A stretch of DNA of 64,000 nucleotides, from NCBI GenBank assembly GCA_016218685.1, contig JACRDD010000020.1, positions 62,001-126,000 on the forward strand, in the 5' to 3' direction. Source of the DNA: Desulfobacterales bacterium. Its GTDB lineage: Bacteria; Desulfobacterota; Desulfobacteria; Desulfobacterales; Desulfosarcinaceae. Below, in pieces: positions 8,593 through 16,987 of the stretch (the stretch's first letter is position 1; each line of letters starts with the position of its first letter). The notes beneath the pieces are model-generated. The model searched no databases. It was not told where the DNA came from and saw nothing but the letters and a program-made list of their open reading frames with translations. The translations under genes and the position numbers were made by a program.

Positions 8593-9396
8593 ATGCAATG
8601 GACCCCGGAAGCCGAAGCGGCTCTGAGCAAGGTACCCTTCTTCGTTCGTCCGCGGGCGCGCGCCCGGATCGAGCAGGAGGCCGCCCAGGCCGGCAAAACC
8701 CTTGTGACCCTGGCCGATGTGCGCGCCGCGCGCCAACGCATGATCTCGGGCATGGCCGCCGAGGTCAAAGGCTACCAACTGGAGTTGTGCTTCGGCCCGG
8801 GCGGCTGCCCCAATACGATCATGGCCGCCACACCCCTTTCGGAACGCATCGAAAAAGTGCTTCGGGAGGCCGACCTGCTGGGATCTCTCAAATCCAAAGG
8901 CATCCGGGATCTGAAGCATCACCATGAATTCCGGGTGGCCATCGCCGAATGTCCCAACGCCTGCGCCCAGGTCCAGATCAAGGATGTCGGCATCATCGCC
9001 GCCCAGCAACCCATGGTCGGCAACGAAGCTTGCAGTGAATGCAATGGCTGTGTCACCGCCTGCCGGGAAGGGGCGATCCGCATCGACGACACCCCCAGGC
9101 CGGTGATCGATCGGAGCTGCTGCGTGGCCTGCGGCCAATGTATCCCGGCGTGTCCCACGGGCACCCTGGTCTCCGGCAGGCAAGGCTGGCGGGTTCAACT
9201 GGGGGGCAAGCTGGGCCGCCATCCCCAATTGGCTCGGGAGCTTCCCGGTATTTTTGATGAAGCCACCGTGATCCAAATTGTGGCCGCCTGCTTGGAATTT
9301 TATAAATCCAGGGATCGTGCTGGTGAACGCTTCGGGGCCGTATTGACCCCGGAGGCTTTTCAAACCCTGGCCGAACGTTTCCAGCCTTTAACTTGA
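8593..9396 (+). CDS. Small sulfite/nitrite-reductase-like protein with PCP-reductase and ferredoxin domains
   Basis: A 267-residue soluble redox protein. Residues about 1-50 match the PCP_red module (light-independent protochlorophyllide reductase C-terminal domain). A siroheme-reductase half domain follows: C66 and C72 (C-x5-C) and C120 and C124 (C-x3-C) have the layout of the siroheme-[4Fe-4S] ligands. A two-cluster ferredoxin is inserted (C147-C157 and C177-C187). It resembles the small Asr/Fsr-type siroheme proteins of anaerobes, so it may reduce sulfite, nitrite or a related substrate, or may have lost catalysis. It heads an operon with nhaA and the phosphofructokinase gene. Confidence 0.75.
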   Translation: MQWTPEAEAALSKVPFFVRPRARARIEQEAAQAGKTLVTLADVRAARQRMISGMAAEVKGYQLELCFGPGGCPNTIMAATPLSERIEKVLREADLLGSLKSKGIRDLKHHHEFRVAIAECPNACAQVQIKDVGIIAAQQPMVGNEACSECNGCVTACREGAIRIDDTPRPVIDRSCCVACGQCIPACPTGTLVSGRQGWRVQLGGKLGRHPQLARELPGIFDEATVIQIVAACLEFYKSRDRAGERFGAVLTPEAFQTLAERFQPLT

Positions 9397-9414
9397 GAGA
9401 GATATGGAGGAGCT

Positions 9415-10746
9415 ATGCCCCCATCCGATACGTCCTCGAATCGCTTTATCGATCTAAGTGCCTTCCAGCGCTTCTTCACGCATGAAGTAACCGGCAGTAT
9501 CCCCTTGTTTGCGGCCACGGCCGTGGCCCTGGTGTGGGCCAATTTCTCTCACGCCTCCTACGAGCATATCTGGCATGCCGAACTGAGTGTCGGCCTCGGC
9601 CCCTATGTCATCACCAAGAGCCTGGCCCACTGGATCGACGAAGCCCTGATGGCCATTTTCTTCTTCATGGTCGGACTGGAGATCAAATACGAGGTGCTGG
9701 TGGGCGAGTTGGCTTCGCTGCGCAAGGCCTCGCTGCCGGTAATCGCCGCAGCCGGCGGCATGCTGGTGCCGGCATCGATATATGCTCTTTTCAATCATGG
9801 CCAGCCCACAATGCATGGCTGGGGCATTCCCATGGCCACCGACATCGCGTTCGCCCTGGCCGTTCTGGCCTTATTCAGCCAGCGCATCCCCCTGGGGCTC
9901 AAAGTCTTTCTTTCGGCCCTGGCCATTGCCGACGACCTGGGGGCCGTGCTGGTCATCGCTCTGTTCTACACCCAACAGATCTCCCTGGGATATCTTGCCA
10001 TAGGAGCCCTGTTTCTCGCCCTGCTGGTGACCGCCAACCGGCTGTGGGTGCGCCACACGCTGGTCTATGCGATCCTGGGCATTGGGGTTTGGGTAGGCTT
10101 TTTGGGATCCGGGGTGCATGCCACCGTGGCCGGTGTACTGGTGGCCGCCTGCATTCCGGCCCGCGGCCGATATGCCACCGACGATTTCATTCAGCGCGTC
10201 CGCCACCACATGGGACGCTTCGAGTGCGAGCCGGGCAGTTGCGGCTTCTCGATCCTGCTCAACAGCCAACACCTGGAAGCGGTGCGGGCCGTGGAGGAGA
10301 GCTGCCACGACGTGGAGACCCCCTTGCAGCGCATGGAATACAGCTTGCACCCCTGGGTCACCTACCTGATCATCCCCCTCTTCGCCCTGGCCAATGCGGG
10401 GCTCTACCTGGGGGATTTGAACCCCTCCCAGGCCCTGGTCCACCCCGTTACCCTGGGGGTCGGCCTGGGATTGCTTCTGGGAAAACCGCTGGGTATCGCT
10501 CTGTTCACCCTGTCGGCCGCCCGTTGGCTGAAGATCGAATTGCCCACGGGGGTAACCCGCCGCCACATCATCGGCGCCGGCTGCCTGGGAGGCATCGGTT
10601 TTACCATGTCGCTATTCGTCTCCGGACTCTCATTTAACGATCCCGACATGATGTCTTTTGCCAAGTTGGGCATTCTCGGCGGCTCGTCGCTGGCCGCGGT
10701 AGCCGGTGCGACGGTATTGGCCACCGGCAAATCGTCCCGGACGTGA
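9415..10746 (+). CDS. nhaA: Na+/H+ antiporter NhaA
   Basis: A 443-residue inner-membrane antiporter that expels Na+ in exchange for protons. The family start (HEVTGSIPLF), the GLEIKYEVLVGEL segment and the ion-binding aspartate pair D173-D174 in IADDLGA are all present. A long cytoplasmic loop (about 255-310) before the last helices is usual in NhaA proteins outside the enterics. GGAGGAG lies directly upstream of the ATG, 18 bases after the stop of the preceding gene. Placement with a redox protein and a phosphofructokinase suggests a shared housekeeping transcript rather than one pathway. Confidence 0.95.
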   Translation: MPPSDTSSNRFIDLSAFQRFFTHEVTGSIPLFAATAVALVWANFSHASYEHIWHAELSVGLGPYVITKSLAHWIDEALMAIFFFMVGLEIKYEVLVGELASLRKASLPVIAAAGGMLVPASIYALFNHGQPTMHGWGIPMATDIAFALAVLALFSQRIPLGLKVFLSALAIADDLGAVLVIALFYTQQISLGYLAIGALFLALLVTANRLWVRHTLVYAILGIGVWVGFLGSGVHATVAGVLVAACIPARGRYATDDFIQRVRHHMGRFECEPGSCGFSILLNSQHLEAVRAVEESCHDVETPLQRMEYSLHPWVTYLIIPLFALANAGLYLGDLNPSQALVHPVTLGVGLGLLLGKPLGIALFTLSAARWLKIELPTGVTRRHIIGAGCLGGIGFTMSLFVSGLSFNDPDMMSFAKLGILGGSSLAAVAGATVLATGKSSRT

Positions 10747-10779
10747 ATACATATTAACACTCACGAAAGGAGGCGTCCC

Positions 10780-11946
10780 ATGAACACCAAGACCACACGC
10801 ACCATCGGCATTCTCACCGGGGGCGGCGATGTCCCGGGCCTCAATCCGTGCATCAAGCAACTGGTCGTGCGCGCCACGGAACTGGGGCTGAAGGTGGTGG
10901 GCATCCGCAAGGGCTGGGAGGGATTGCTGGCATTTTCACCCGACGATCCGTTCGCCGGCAATTACATCCAGCCCCTGGACGCGGCCGGCGTGCGCACCAT
11001 CGATCGCTCGGGCGGCACGATCCTGCACACCTCGCGCACAAACCCCAGCGCCGTCAAATTCAAGGACGCGCCTGCCTTTCTCAAGGGGAGCTACGCCGAT
11101 ACCGCCAAGAAGCAGGACTTTACCGCCCAGGTGCTGAAAAACATCTCCCAACTGGGCATCGACGTGCTCGTCCCCATCGGTGGAGACGACACCCTCTCGT
11201 TCGCCGCGCGCCTGCACCAGGAGGGCGTGCCGCTTGTGGCCATCCCCAAGACCATGGACAACGACGTGATGGGCACCGATTACTGCATCGGCTTTTCCAC
11301 CGCCGTGACCCGCAGCGTCAACTTCATCCACGCATTGCGCACCTCTTCGGGCTCCCACGAGCGCATCGCCGTGGTCGAGCTGTTCGGCCGCTATTGCGGC
11401 GAAACCTCGCTGGTCTCGGGTTATCTGGCCGGCGCCGACCGGGTGGTGATCTCCGAAGTGCCCTTCGACATTAATCGCCTGGCCGATTTCCTGGCGGCCG
11501 ACCGCCAGGCCAACCCCAGCCATTACGCCATGCTGACCATCAGCGAAGGGGCTGTCATGCAGGGCGGCGAGATGGTGCTTTCGGGCGAGGCCGACGCCTT
11601 CGGCCACCGCAAGTTGGGCGGCATCGGCGCCGTCACCGCCGAGGCCCTCAAGGAGATCACGGGCATCGACATGATCTTCCAGCCCTTGCTCTATTTGATG
11701 CGCAGCGGCGCGCCCGACTCGTTGGATTTGATGGTGGCCTTCAACTACGCCAACCTGGCCATGGAGCTGATCCGCCAGGGCCGCACCGGCCGCATGGTGG
11801 CGCTCTGCCAGGGCCGCTACACGGCGCTGGATCTTGGGGAGCTCAAGGGCGGGGCCAAGCGCGTGGATGTGGAAAATCTCTACGATACGCAAGCCTACCG
11901 TCCCAACGTCCGCAGCGTGGACGGCAAGCCCATGTTTCTCTATTAG
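10780..11946 (+). CDS. pfp: Phosphofructokinase, probably pyrophosphate-dependent
   Basis: Phosphorylates fructose 6-phosphate in glycolysis, or runs backwards in gluconeogenesis if pyrophosphate is used. Two positions separate donor classes in this family: ATP enzymes carry GGDG and PGTxDND, pyrophosphate enzymes GGDD and PKTxDND. This protein has GGDD (134-137) and PKTMDND (156-162), so the pyrophosphate type is favoured. The sugar-phosphate region [15 protein letters not shown] is typical. The 388-residue length fits bacterial enzymes. AAAGGAGG precedes the ATG. The donor assignment rests on motifs only. Confidence 0.88.
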   Translation: MNTKTTRTIGILTGGGDVPGLNPCIKQLVVRATELGLKVVGIRKGWEGLLAFSPDDPFAGNYIQPLDAAGVRTIDRSGGTILHTSRTNPSAVKFKDAPAFLKGSYADTAKKQDFTAQVLKNISQLGIDVLVPIGGDDTLSFAARLHQEGVPLVAIPKTMDNDVMGTDYCIGFSTAVTRSVNFIHALRTSSGSHERIAVVELFGRYCGETSLVSGYLAGADRVVISEVPFDINRLADFLAADRQANPSHYAMLTISEGAVMQGGEMVLSGEADAFGHRKLGGIGAVTAEALKEITGIDMIFQPLLYLMRSGAPDSLDLMVAFNYANLAMELIRQGRTGRMVALCQGRYTALDLGELKGGAKRVDVENLYDTQAYRPNVRSVDGKPMFLY

Positions 11947-11953
11947 CAGGCAT

Positions 11954-12799
11954 TCAGCGAGTGCTGCCCGGCTTGCGCCAACGGGTATCGAACCCCATGC
12001 GCTGGAGGATTTCGATGCCCTTGTCCAGGTGCAAGCCCACCTGGGCCACACCGTGGGAGTCGTCGCCCGGCACCACGGCGATGCCCAGATAGCGCGCCTG
12101 GACCAGAATGGGCTGGCACACGTAAGGTTCGGAGGCGCCCTTCTTCAGGGCCGCCACATTGAAGTCGAGAATCAGCCCGAAGTCGCGGATCGCCTCCAGA
12201 TTGCGCCGGATGCGGTTTTGCACCTGCTGGCGCATGATCTGGCGGCGATAGGTGCCGTCGAAGATGCGGATCAGATCGAAGTGCGCCACCACCTGGGGCT
12301 TCAAGGTTTCGATCATGTTCAACTGGCGGTCGAAGTAGGCGCAGTAGAGCCCCTCCAGCCCGCCGCAGGCTTCCGCAGCGCGCCGATATTCTTCAGGGCT
12401 ATAGTCGAAGGCAATGCTGTCGATGTGGTGCACCCCGCCCACGATGTAGTCCGGCGCGTAGGCGGCCATCAACTGCTGGGCCAGCGATAGGGAACCGGGT
12501 GTATCTTCGGTTTCGAATCCCACCAGAATTTCGATTTGGTCGGCATAGGCCGACTGCAAACGCCGGGCTTCGGTCATATAGCGGCCGAAACGTTCGGCCA
12601 TGGCGGCGGCGGTCAACCCCAGCGTGCGCTCTTCGGGGTAGAGATAGGCGTCATGCGAAGGCGGCATGTGATCGGTGAGGCCGACCCAGGCAAAGCCTTG
12701 GGCGATGTAGGCCTGGACCACCTCTTCCAGGGTGTCCTTGGCATGGCTGCAGAACTGGCCGCTGTGGCCGCCGTGAACCGAGACCCGTTGAATTTGCAT
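11954..12799 (-). CDS. PHP-family histidinol-phosphatase-like hydrolase
   Basis: A 281-residue metallo-phosphoesterase of the PHP family; the closest familiar group is the HisK/HisJ-type histidinol phosphatase that acts late in histidine synthesis. Metal-binding motifs appear in order: HGGHSGQFCSHA at the N-terminus, TDHMPPS, GFETED, GGVHHID, AHFDLIR, and GDDSHG near the C-terminus. No other histidine gene is nearby, so another phosphate monoester substrate is possible. The stop faces the phosphofructokinase stop with a 7-base gap and no obvious terminator. Confidence 0.8.
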   Translation of the reverse strand: MQIQRVSVHGGHSGQFCSHAKDTLEEVVQAYIAQGFAWVGLTDHMPPSHDAYLYPEERTLGLTAAAMAERFGRYMTEARRLQSAYADQIEILVGFETEDTPGSLSLAQQLMAAYAPDYIVGGVHHIDSIAFDYSPEEYRRAAEACGGLEGLYCAYFDRQLNMIETLKPQVVAHFDLIRIFDGTYRRQIMRQQVQNRIRRNLEAIRDFGLILDFNVAALKKGASEPYVCQPILVQARYLGIAVVPGDDSHGVAQVGLHLDKGIEILQRMGFDTRWRKPGSTR

Positions 12800-12837
12800 G
12801 TGTGTCTTGCCTTGTATGAGGAGGATGACGCTTGATT

Positions 12838-12865
12838 CCGTGCACGTTCACAGGAACGTGCACGG
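12838..12865 (-). terminator. Perfect 12-bp hairpin after motB
   Basis: CCGTGCACGTTC (12838-12849) and GAACGTGCACGG (12854-12865) pair perfectly around a 4-base loop, about 50 bases past the motB stop and about 40 bases before the PHP gene start. No T run follows on either strand, so it may act as a stem that stops processing or transcription rather than as a textbook intrinsic terminator. Confidence 0.55.
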
Positions 12866-12917
12866 TTAGCTCCATACCAGAAAGGCAGGATGTGTCAATG
12901 CGGCGGAAGCGGAGGGT

Positions 12918-13691
12918 TTATTTAAAAACCAATATGCTGATCCGGCGGTTGCGCGCATCCAATGGATTTTCCTCGATCAAGGGTTGGGTGGAAGCGAATC
13001 CCGAGACGCGCATCAGACGATGGGAGGGCAGCCCGGCTCTTTCCAGTTCCAATCGCGCGGCCGAGGCCCGCGCCGTGGAAAGCTCCCAGTTGCTGTAATT
13101 GGACGAAGCGAACACACGGGCATCGGTGTGGCCCTCCACGGCGATGGGGTGATCGTCGGTCTTGAGGGTCTGGGCGATGACCCCTATAATCTTACTGCCC
13201 CTTTCGGTCATCAGCGAACTGCTCAGGGGGAACATGGGCGAGCCGTCCTTGTCCACCACTTCGACCCGCACGCCGTTCTCGAAGGCGCGGATGATGATTT
13301 GGTCTTGGACGTCGGCCAGCTTGGCCGCGATCTCCTGCTTTAGGCTTTCCATGAAACGGGCCTGGAAGCCTTCACCTTCCTTATCGGTGTTATACTCGCT
13401 GGCTTCACCGGAATTTTGCATCCCGTCCTTGTTGGCAATCTGGATCTTGACCGGTTCCTCGTAGTCCATGATCGAGGCCCCGCTCTTTTCAAACAGGTTG
13501 TAGTGTTTGAAGTAATTGGACACCCGGGCCTTCTTGTCGGGCGACACCATGGAGATCAGCCACATCAGGAGAAAGAAGGCCATCATGGCAGTCACGAAAT
13601 CGGCGTAGGCTACCTTCCAACTGCCGCCATGCGCGCCGCCATGCGCAACCTTCTTAACCTTTTTAATGATTATTGGTCTTTGGTCCCCCAT
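12918..13691 (-). CDS. motB: Flagellar motor stator protein MotB
   Basis: A 257-residue inner-membrane stator subunit with a periplasmic peptidoglycan-binding domain. The N-terminus is basic, then a single membrane helix (about 29-48) carries the proton/sodium-binding aspartate D31 in AYADFVTAMMAFF. The OmpA-like domain follows with EGHTDARVF and the late RNRRISILV motif. The ATG at 13691 begins MGDQRPIIIKK; it overlaps the end of motA by 22 bases, so the two are translated together. Which ion drives the motor cannot be told from the sequence. Confidence 0.93.
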   Translation of the reverse strand: MGDQRPIIIKKVKKVAHGGAHGGSWKVAYADFVTAMMAFFLLMWLISMVSPDKKARVSNYFKHYNLFEKSGASIMDYEEPVKIQIANKDGMQNSGEASEYNTDKEGEGFQARFMESLKQEIAAKLADVQDQIIIRAFENGVRVEVVDKDGSPMFPLSSSLMTERGSKIIGVIAQTLKTDDHPIAVEGHTDARVFASSNYSNWELSTARASAARLELERAGLPSHRLMRVSGFASTQPLIEENPLDARNRRISILVFK

Positions 13692-14536
13692 TGTTTCAAT
13701 GCCTCGTCTAATTCTTGAATGGATGGCCGGGCCTCGCCCGGAATGGCCCGCCGGCCGTACTCCAGGGCCGCCAGGGGCGCGGCACCTTTGATGGTGGCGG
13801 CGATGGCGGTCCTGCTGATCGATAGCAACGCGGCGGAGTCTTTGGCCCGCAACTCCAGGTTGGTCCCCATGGGGCCGACAAAACCATAGCAAGCCAGCAC
13901 GCCGAGAAAAGTCCCCACCAGGGCCGCTCCGATGTGGTGCCCCAGCACCTCGGGCGGTTCGCTGATCTTGCCCATGGTGAGCACCACGCCCAGCACGGCC
14001 GCCACGATGCCCAGTCCGGGCAGCCCGTCGCCGATCATCTTGACCATGCTGCTGGGGATGGCCTCCTCGGAGTGGCGGGCCTCCATATCGAGCTCCATCA
14101 TATTATCCAGTTCGTTGGGATCGGCACCCGCAGAGATGGCCACCTTGAAATTGTCGCAGATGAACTCCACCACCTCGTGCATGCCCATGATGTGATGAAA
14201 TTCGTTGAAGCAGGTGCTGCTGGCCGGATCATTGACATCCTGCTCCAGGGCCAGCATGCCCTCCTGACGCGCCTTGCGGAACAGCCGATTGAGCAGCATC
14301 AACAGCTCGATGCAGATATCCTTTTCGAGGACACTGGGTTTGAGCAGCGAGGGGAACTGCTTGATCACCAGTTTGACGACCTTGGGCGGCGATGAAATCA
14401 AAAAGGCACCGATGGCGGCCCCGCCGATAATGATCAACTCGGCCGGTTGGAAAAGAACATGCAAATTGCCATGTCCCATCAAAAAACCTCCAATGACCGA
14501 CGCGAATACTAGCACTATGCCAACAATCACGAACAT
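13670..14536 (-). CDS. motA: Flagellar motor stator protein MotA
   Basis: A 288-residue four-helix inner-membrane stator subunit that pairs with MotB to turn ion flow into flagellar torque. It begins with a hydrophobic helix and has the family segment GDGLPGLGIVAAVLGVVLTMG, then the last helix GAALVGTFLGVLACYGFVGP. The cytoplasmic loop between helices 2 and 3 has the charged residues that contact the rotor. A sigma-54 type promoter lies about 80 bases upstream, in keeping with the sigma-54 control of flagellar genes known in many delta-proteobacteria. No other flagellar gene is in the window. Confidence 0.93.
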   Translation of the reverse strand: MFVIVGIVLVFASVIGGFLMGHGNLHVLFQPAELIIIGGAAIGAFLISSPPKVVKLVIKQFPSLLKPSVLEKDICIELLMLLNRLFRKARQEGMLALEQDVNDPASSTCFNEFHHIMGMHEVVEFICDNFKVAISAGADPNELDNMMELDMEARHSEEAIPSSMVKMIGDGLPGLGIVAAVLGVVLTMGKISEPPEVLGHHIGAALVGTFLGVLACYGFVGPMGTNLELRAKDSAALLSISRTAIAATIKGAAPLAALEYGRRAIPGEARPSIQELDEALKQWGTKDQ

Positions 14537-14597
14537 GGCTTTACCTTTCCTTCATTTGCCCGCTTGGCACCATAGACACCGGTCGCACCCCGCGCTT

Positions 14598-14633
14598 CCG
14601 GCTTGAGCCGGTATTTGCATTGGACGTGCCAAA
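14598..14633 (-). promoter_or_regulatory. Sigma-54 type promoter for motAB with start-site palindrome
   Basis: On the minus strand TTGGCACG-TCCA-ATGCA runs from 14632 to about 14616. The GG (14630-14629) and GC (14618-14617) are 12 bases apart, as required for -24/-12 elements, with one mismatch to the TTGCA half. A palindrome, CCGGCT-TG-AGCCGG (14598-14611), lies at or just after the expected transcription start. The motA ATG is about 70 bases further on. Confidence 0.65.
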
Positions 14634-14735
14634 AACAGACTGTCGTGAAATCTCCAGGGTTAACAAGGCGGGAGAGACGAATCGAACCCTGTACAGTTCG
14701 TTTCTGTCAAATAATTGACTGAACGACAGATCGGG

Positions 14736-15479
14736 TCACGCCGGGTCGTCGCTGTCCAGAAAGGCTTTGATGGTCTTCATGTGGTAAATGAGGAAACATA
14801 CGATCAGAATAGCCACGATGATGCCGCCCCAGGCTTTCACGGCATCTAGATTGACGTACTGTTCGATGGCGACGATGATCTGATTACCGGCCAGTGTGTA
14901 TATAATGATCGATGTGAGGGTCGCGCTGAAGACGATGAGAAAATTGTTGATCGGTTTGTAATTGAGCAAATACCCGATGATGGAACCGATCACCGGACCG
15001 GTCATGAAAAAGGGAAAGATCACAAAGAGCCAAAGGCCGATGCCGCCATACTTTTTGATCCTGGTTTTGTGGCCCTGGGCGGCTTGCTCCGCCTGCCTCA
15101 CGGTGTCGTTGATAAACCGGTGCTGAATGAAGTTGCGCAGCACCAAGACCGTTACCGCGTAGGTAATCAGTACGGATGCCAATTCAATATAGAAATTGAA
15201 AACAATCGTTTTCAGGATCGAAATGCCGCCCGACAAGCAAGTGACCACCCCCGCCCCTCGGCCCCCCATGATATTAATGGCCACCGTGGAGGAGAGAATT
15301 CCGTACATTTTGCGGTCAACGAAAAGCAGATAGAGAAGGTAAGCGCCTGCAAGAAGAGAAAGCGCCAAGCCGATGACCAGAATTTTTACTTCGACCAAAT
15401 CGAAGCGGTCCCGGATTAGCCGGGCGGTTTTTCTGGTGCCATTGTGCAGCAGGTTAAAGATCTTTATCCCGTATTTCAT
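14736..15479 (-). CDS. Putative small multidrug export family membrane protein
   Basis: A 247-residue integral membrane protein with about six hydrophobic helices. The pattern (helix, GGRGAG loop, then FVIFPFFMTGPVIGSIIGYLL and GNQIIVAIEQY) fits the Sm_multidrug_ex family (PF06695). That family name is historical and transport has rarely been tested. The N-terminal 35 residues are basic and cytoplasmic-looking. It stands alone between motA and the divergent proA, with about 190 bases to the proA start. Confidence 0.65.
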   Translation of the reverse strand: MKYGIKIFNLLHNGTRKTARLIRDRFDLVEVKILVIGLALSLLAGAYLLYLLFVDRKMYGILSSTVAINIMGGRGAGVVTCLSGGISILKTIVFNFYIELASVLITYAVTVLVLRNFIQHRFINDTVRQAEQAAQGHKTRIKKYGGIGLWLFVIFPFFMTGPVIGSIIGYLLNYKPINNFLIVFSATLTSIIIYTLAGNQIIVAIEQYVNLDAVKAWGGIIVAILIVCFLIYHMKTIKAFLDSDDPA

Positions 15480-15672
15480 GAAGCGGTAGTGCCTCTTGCG
15501 AACTAAAAATCGCCACCCTATCAGCGGCGTCCTTATAGAATCCCTTAAGACAAAATGTCAATGGTCCCTCGTTAATGCAAACCTCCGGCCATCTTTATCG
15601 GCCTTTGTTTTTTCAACCGTTTGGGTGTATGTAGGCCCCACCGGAGCAAGAATGGCAAGAAAGGGGAATCAT

Positions 15673-16971
15673 ATGGATATCCAACAGATTGCGCGCCAGG
15701 CGCAAAGCGCGGCGATTCAGATGGCTGCCTTGGCGGGCGAAATGAAAAATAAAGCCCTCACGCAAATCATGCGGGCTCTGGAAGCAGGTCAAACCGCCAT
15801 CCTCGCGGCCAACCAGGCCGACCTGGACCAGGCCCAAAAAGAGGGGTTGGCCGCGCCCTTGCTCAAGCGGCTGCGTTTCGACGAAGGCAAACTCAAGGAG
15901 GCCTGCGCCGGGCTGCTCAGCCTGATCCAGTTGCCCGATCCGGTGGGCGTGACCCTTAGCGCCACCGAACTGGACCGTGATCTGGAGCTGTTCAAGGTCA
16001 GTCGGCCCATCGGCGTGATCGGGGTCATCTTCGAATCGCGCCCGGATGCCCTGGTGCAGATCTCCTCCCTGTGCCTCAAAAGCGGCAACGCCGTACTGCT
16101 CAAGGGCGGCAGCGAGGCTACGCGCACCAACCGCATCCTGGCCGATACCATCACCTCCGCCGCGGCCAAGGCCGGCCTGCCCGACGGCTGGCTCGGCCTG
16201 CTGGAGACCCGGGCCGACGTCACCGAGATGCTGGCCCTGGACAAGCACATCGACCTGATCATCCCCCGGGGCAGCAATGAATTCGTGCGCCACATCATGG
16301 ACAACACCCACATCCCGGTGCTGGGCCATGCCGACGGCATCTGCCATGTCTATATAGACGCGCAAGCCGACCCGGCCATGGCGGTGCGGGTAAGCGTAGA
16401 CAGCAAGTGCCAGTACGTGGCGGTCTGCAACGCCGCCGAAACCATCCTGGTTCATGCGGATTGCGCACCCAAGATTTTGCCCGATCTGCAAAAGGCCCTG
16501 GAAGCCAAGGGGGTCGAGATCCGCGGCTGCGACGCCACCCGTAAGATCATCGACGTGCGGCCGGCGGTGGAAGCCGATTGGGCCACCGAATACCTGGACC
16601 TGATCGTCTCCATCAAAGTGGTCCCCGACCTTTCGGCGGCCGTGGATCACATCAACCGCTACGGCTCGGGCCACACCGATGTGATCGTCAGCGCCGACCG
16701 CAACCAGGCGATCCGCTTCATGGACGCCGTGGACTCGGCCGATCTCTTCTGGAACGCCAGCAGCCGTTTCAGCGACGGCTATCGCTTCGGCCTGGGCGCC
16801 GAAGTAGGCATCAGCACAAACAAGATCCACGCCCGGGGCCCGGTGGGCATGGAAGGATTGCTCATCTACCAGTGGCGCCTGATGGGCAAGGGGCACATCG
16901 TGGCGGACTACTCCGGAGAGAAAGCAAAACCCTTTACTCATAAGAAGCTGAATAAGATATTCAAACAGTGA
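15673..16971 (+). CDS. proA: Glutamate-5-semialdehyde dehydrogenase (gamma-glutamyl phosphate reductase)
   Basis: Second step of proline synthesis: NADPH reduces gamma-glutamyl phosphate to glutamate semialdehyde. The 432-residue protein has the ALDH-like fold motifs KSGNAVLLKGGSEA, the active-site region VDSKCQYVAVCNA with its cysteine, and the late region VGISTNKIHARGPVGMEGL. I start at the ATG at 15673 because AAGGGGA lies just before it; the upstream in-frame extension has no site and reads as leader. proB follows after 16 bases, the reverse of the common proB-proA order. Confidence 0.95.
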   Translation: MDIQQIARQAQSAAIQMAALAGEMKNKALTQIMRALEAGQTAILAANQADLDQAQKEGLAAPLLKRLRFDEGKLKEACAGLLSLIQLPDPVGVTLSATELDRDLELFKVSRPIGVIGVIFESRPDALVQISSLCLKSGNAVLLKGGSEATRTNRILADTITSAAAKAGLPDGWLGLLETRADVTEMLALDKHIDLIIPRGSNEFVRHIMDNTHIPVLGHADGICHVYIDAQADPAMAVRVSVDSKCQYVAVCNAAETILVHADCAPKILPDLQKALEAKGVEIRGCDATRKIIDVRPAVEADWATEYLDLIVSIKVVPDLSAAVDHINRYGSGHTDVIVSADRNQAIRFMDAVDSADLFWNASSRFSDGYRFGLGAEVGISTNKIHARGPVGMEGLLIYQWRLMGKGHIVADYSGEKAKPFTHKKLNKIFKQ

Positions 16972-16987
16972 GCCTGAAGATAATCCT

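Noticed and set aside
14675-14691. tRNA T-arm-like sequence (reverse strand GGGTTCGATTCG) upstream of motA
   Set aside because: The T stem does not pair and no anticodon or acceptor arm could be found around it. It is at most a remnant.
15496-15672. N-terminal extension of proA
   Set aside because: The in-frame upstream codons have no ribosome site and no ProA-like sequence, while ATG 15673 has AAGGGGA just before it.
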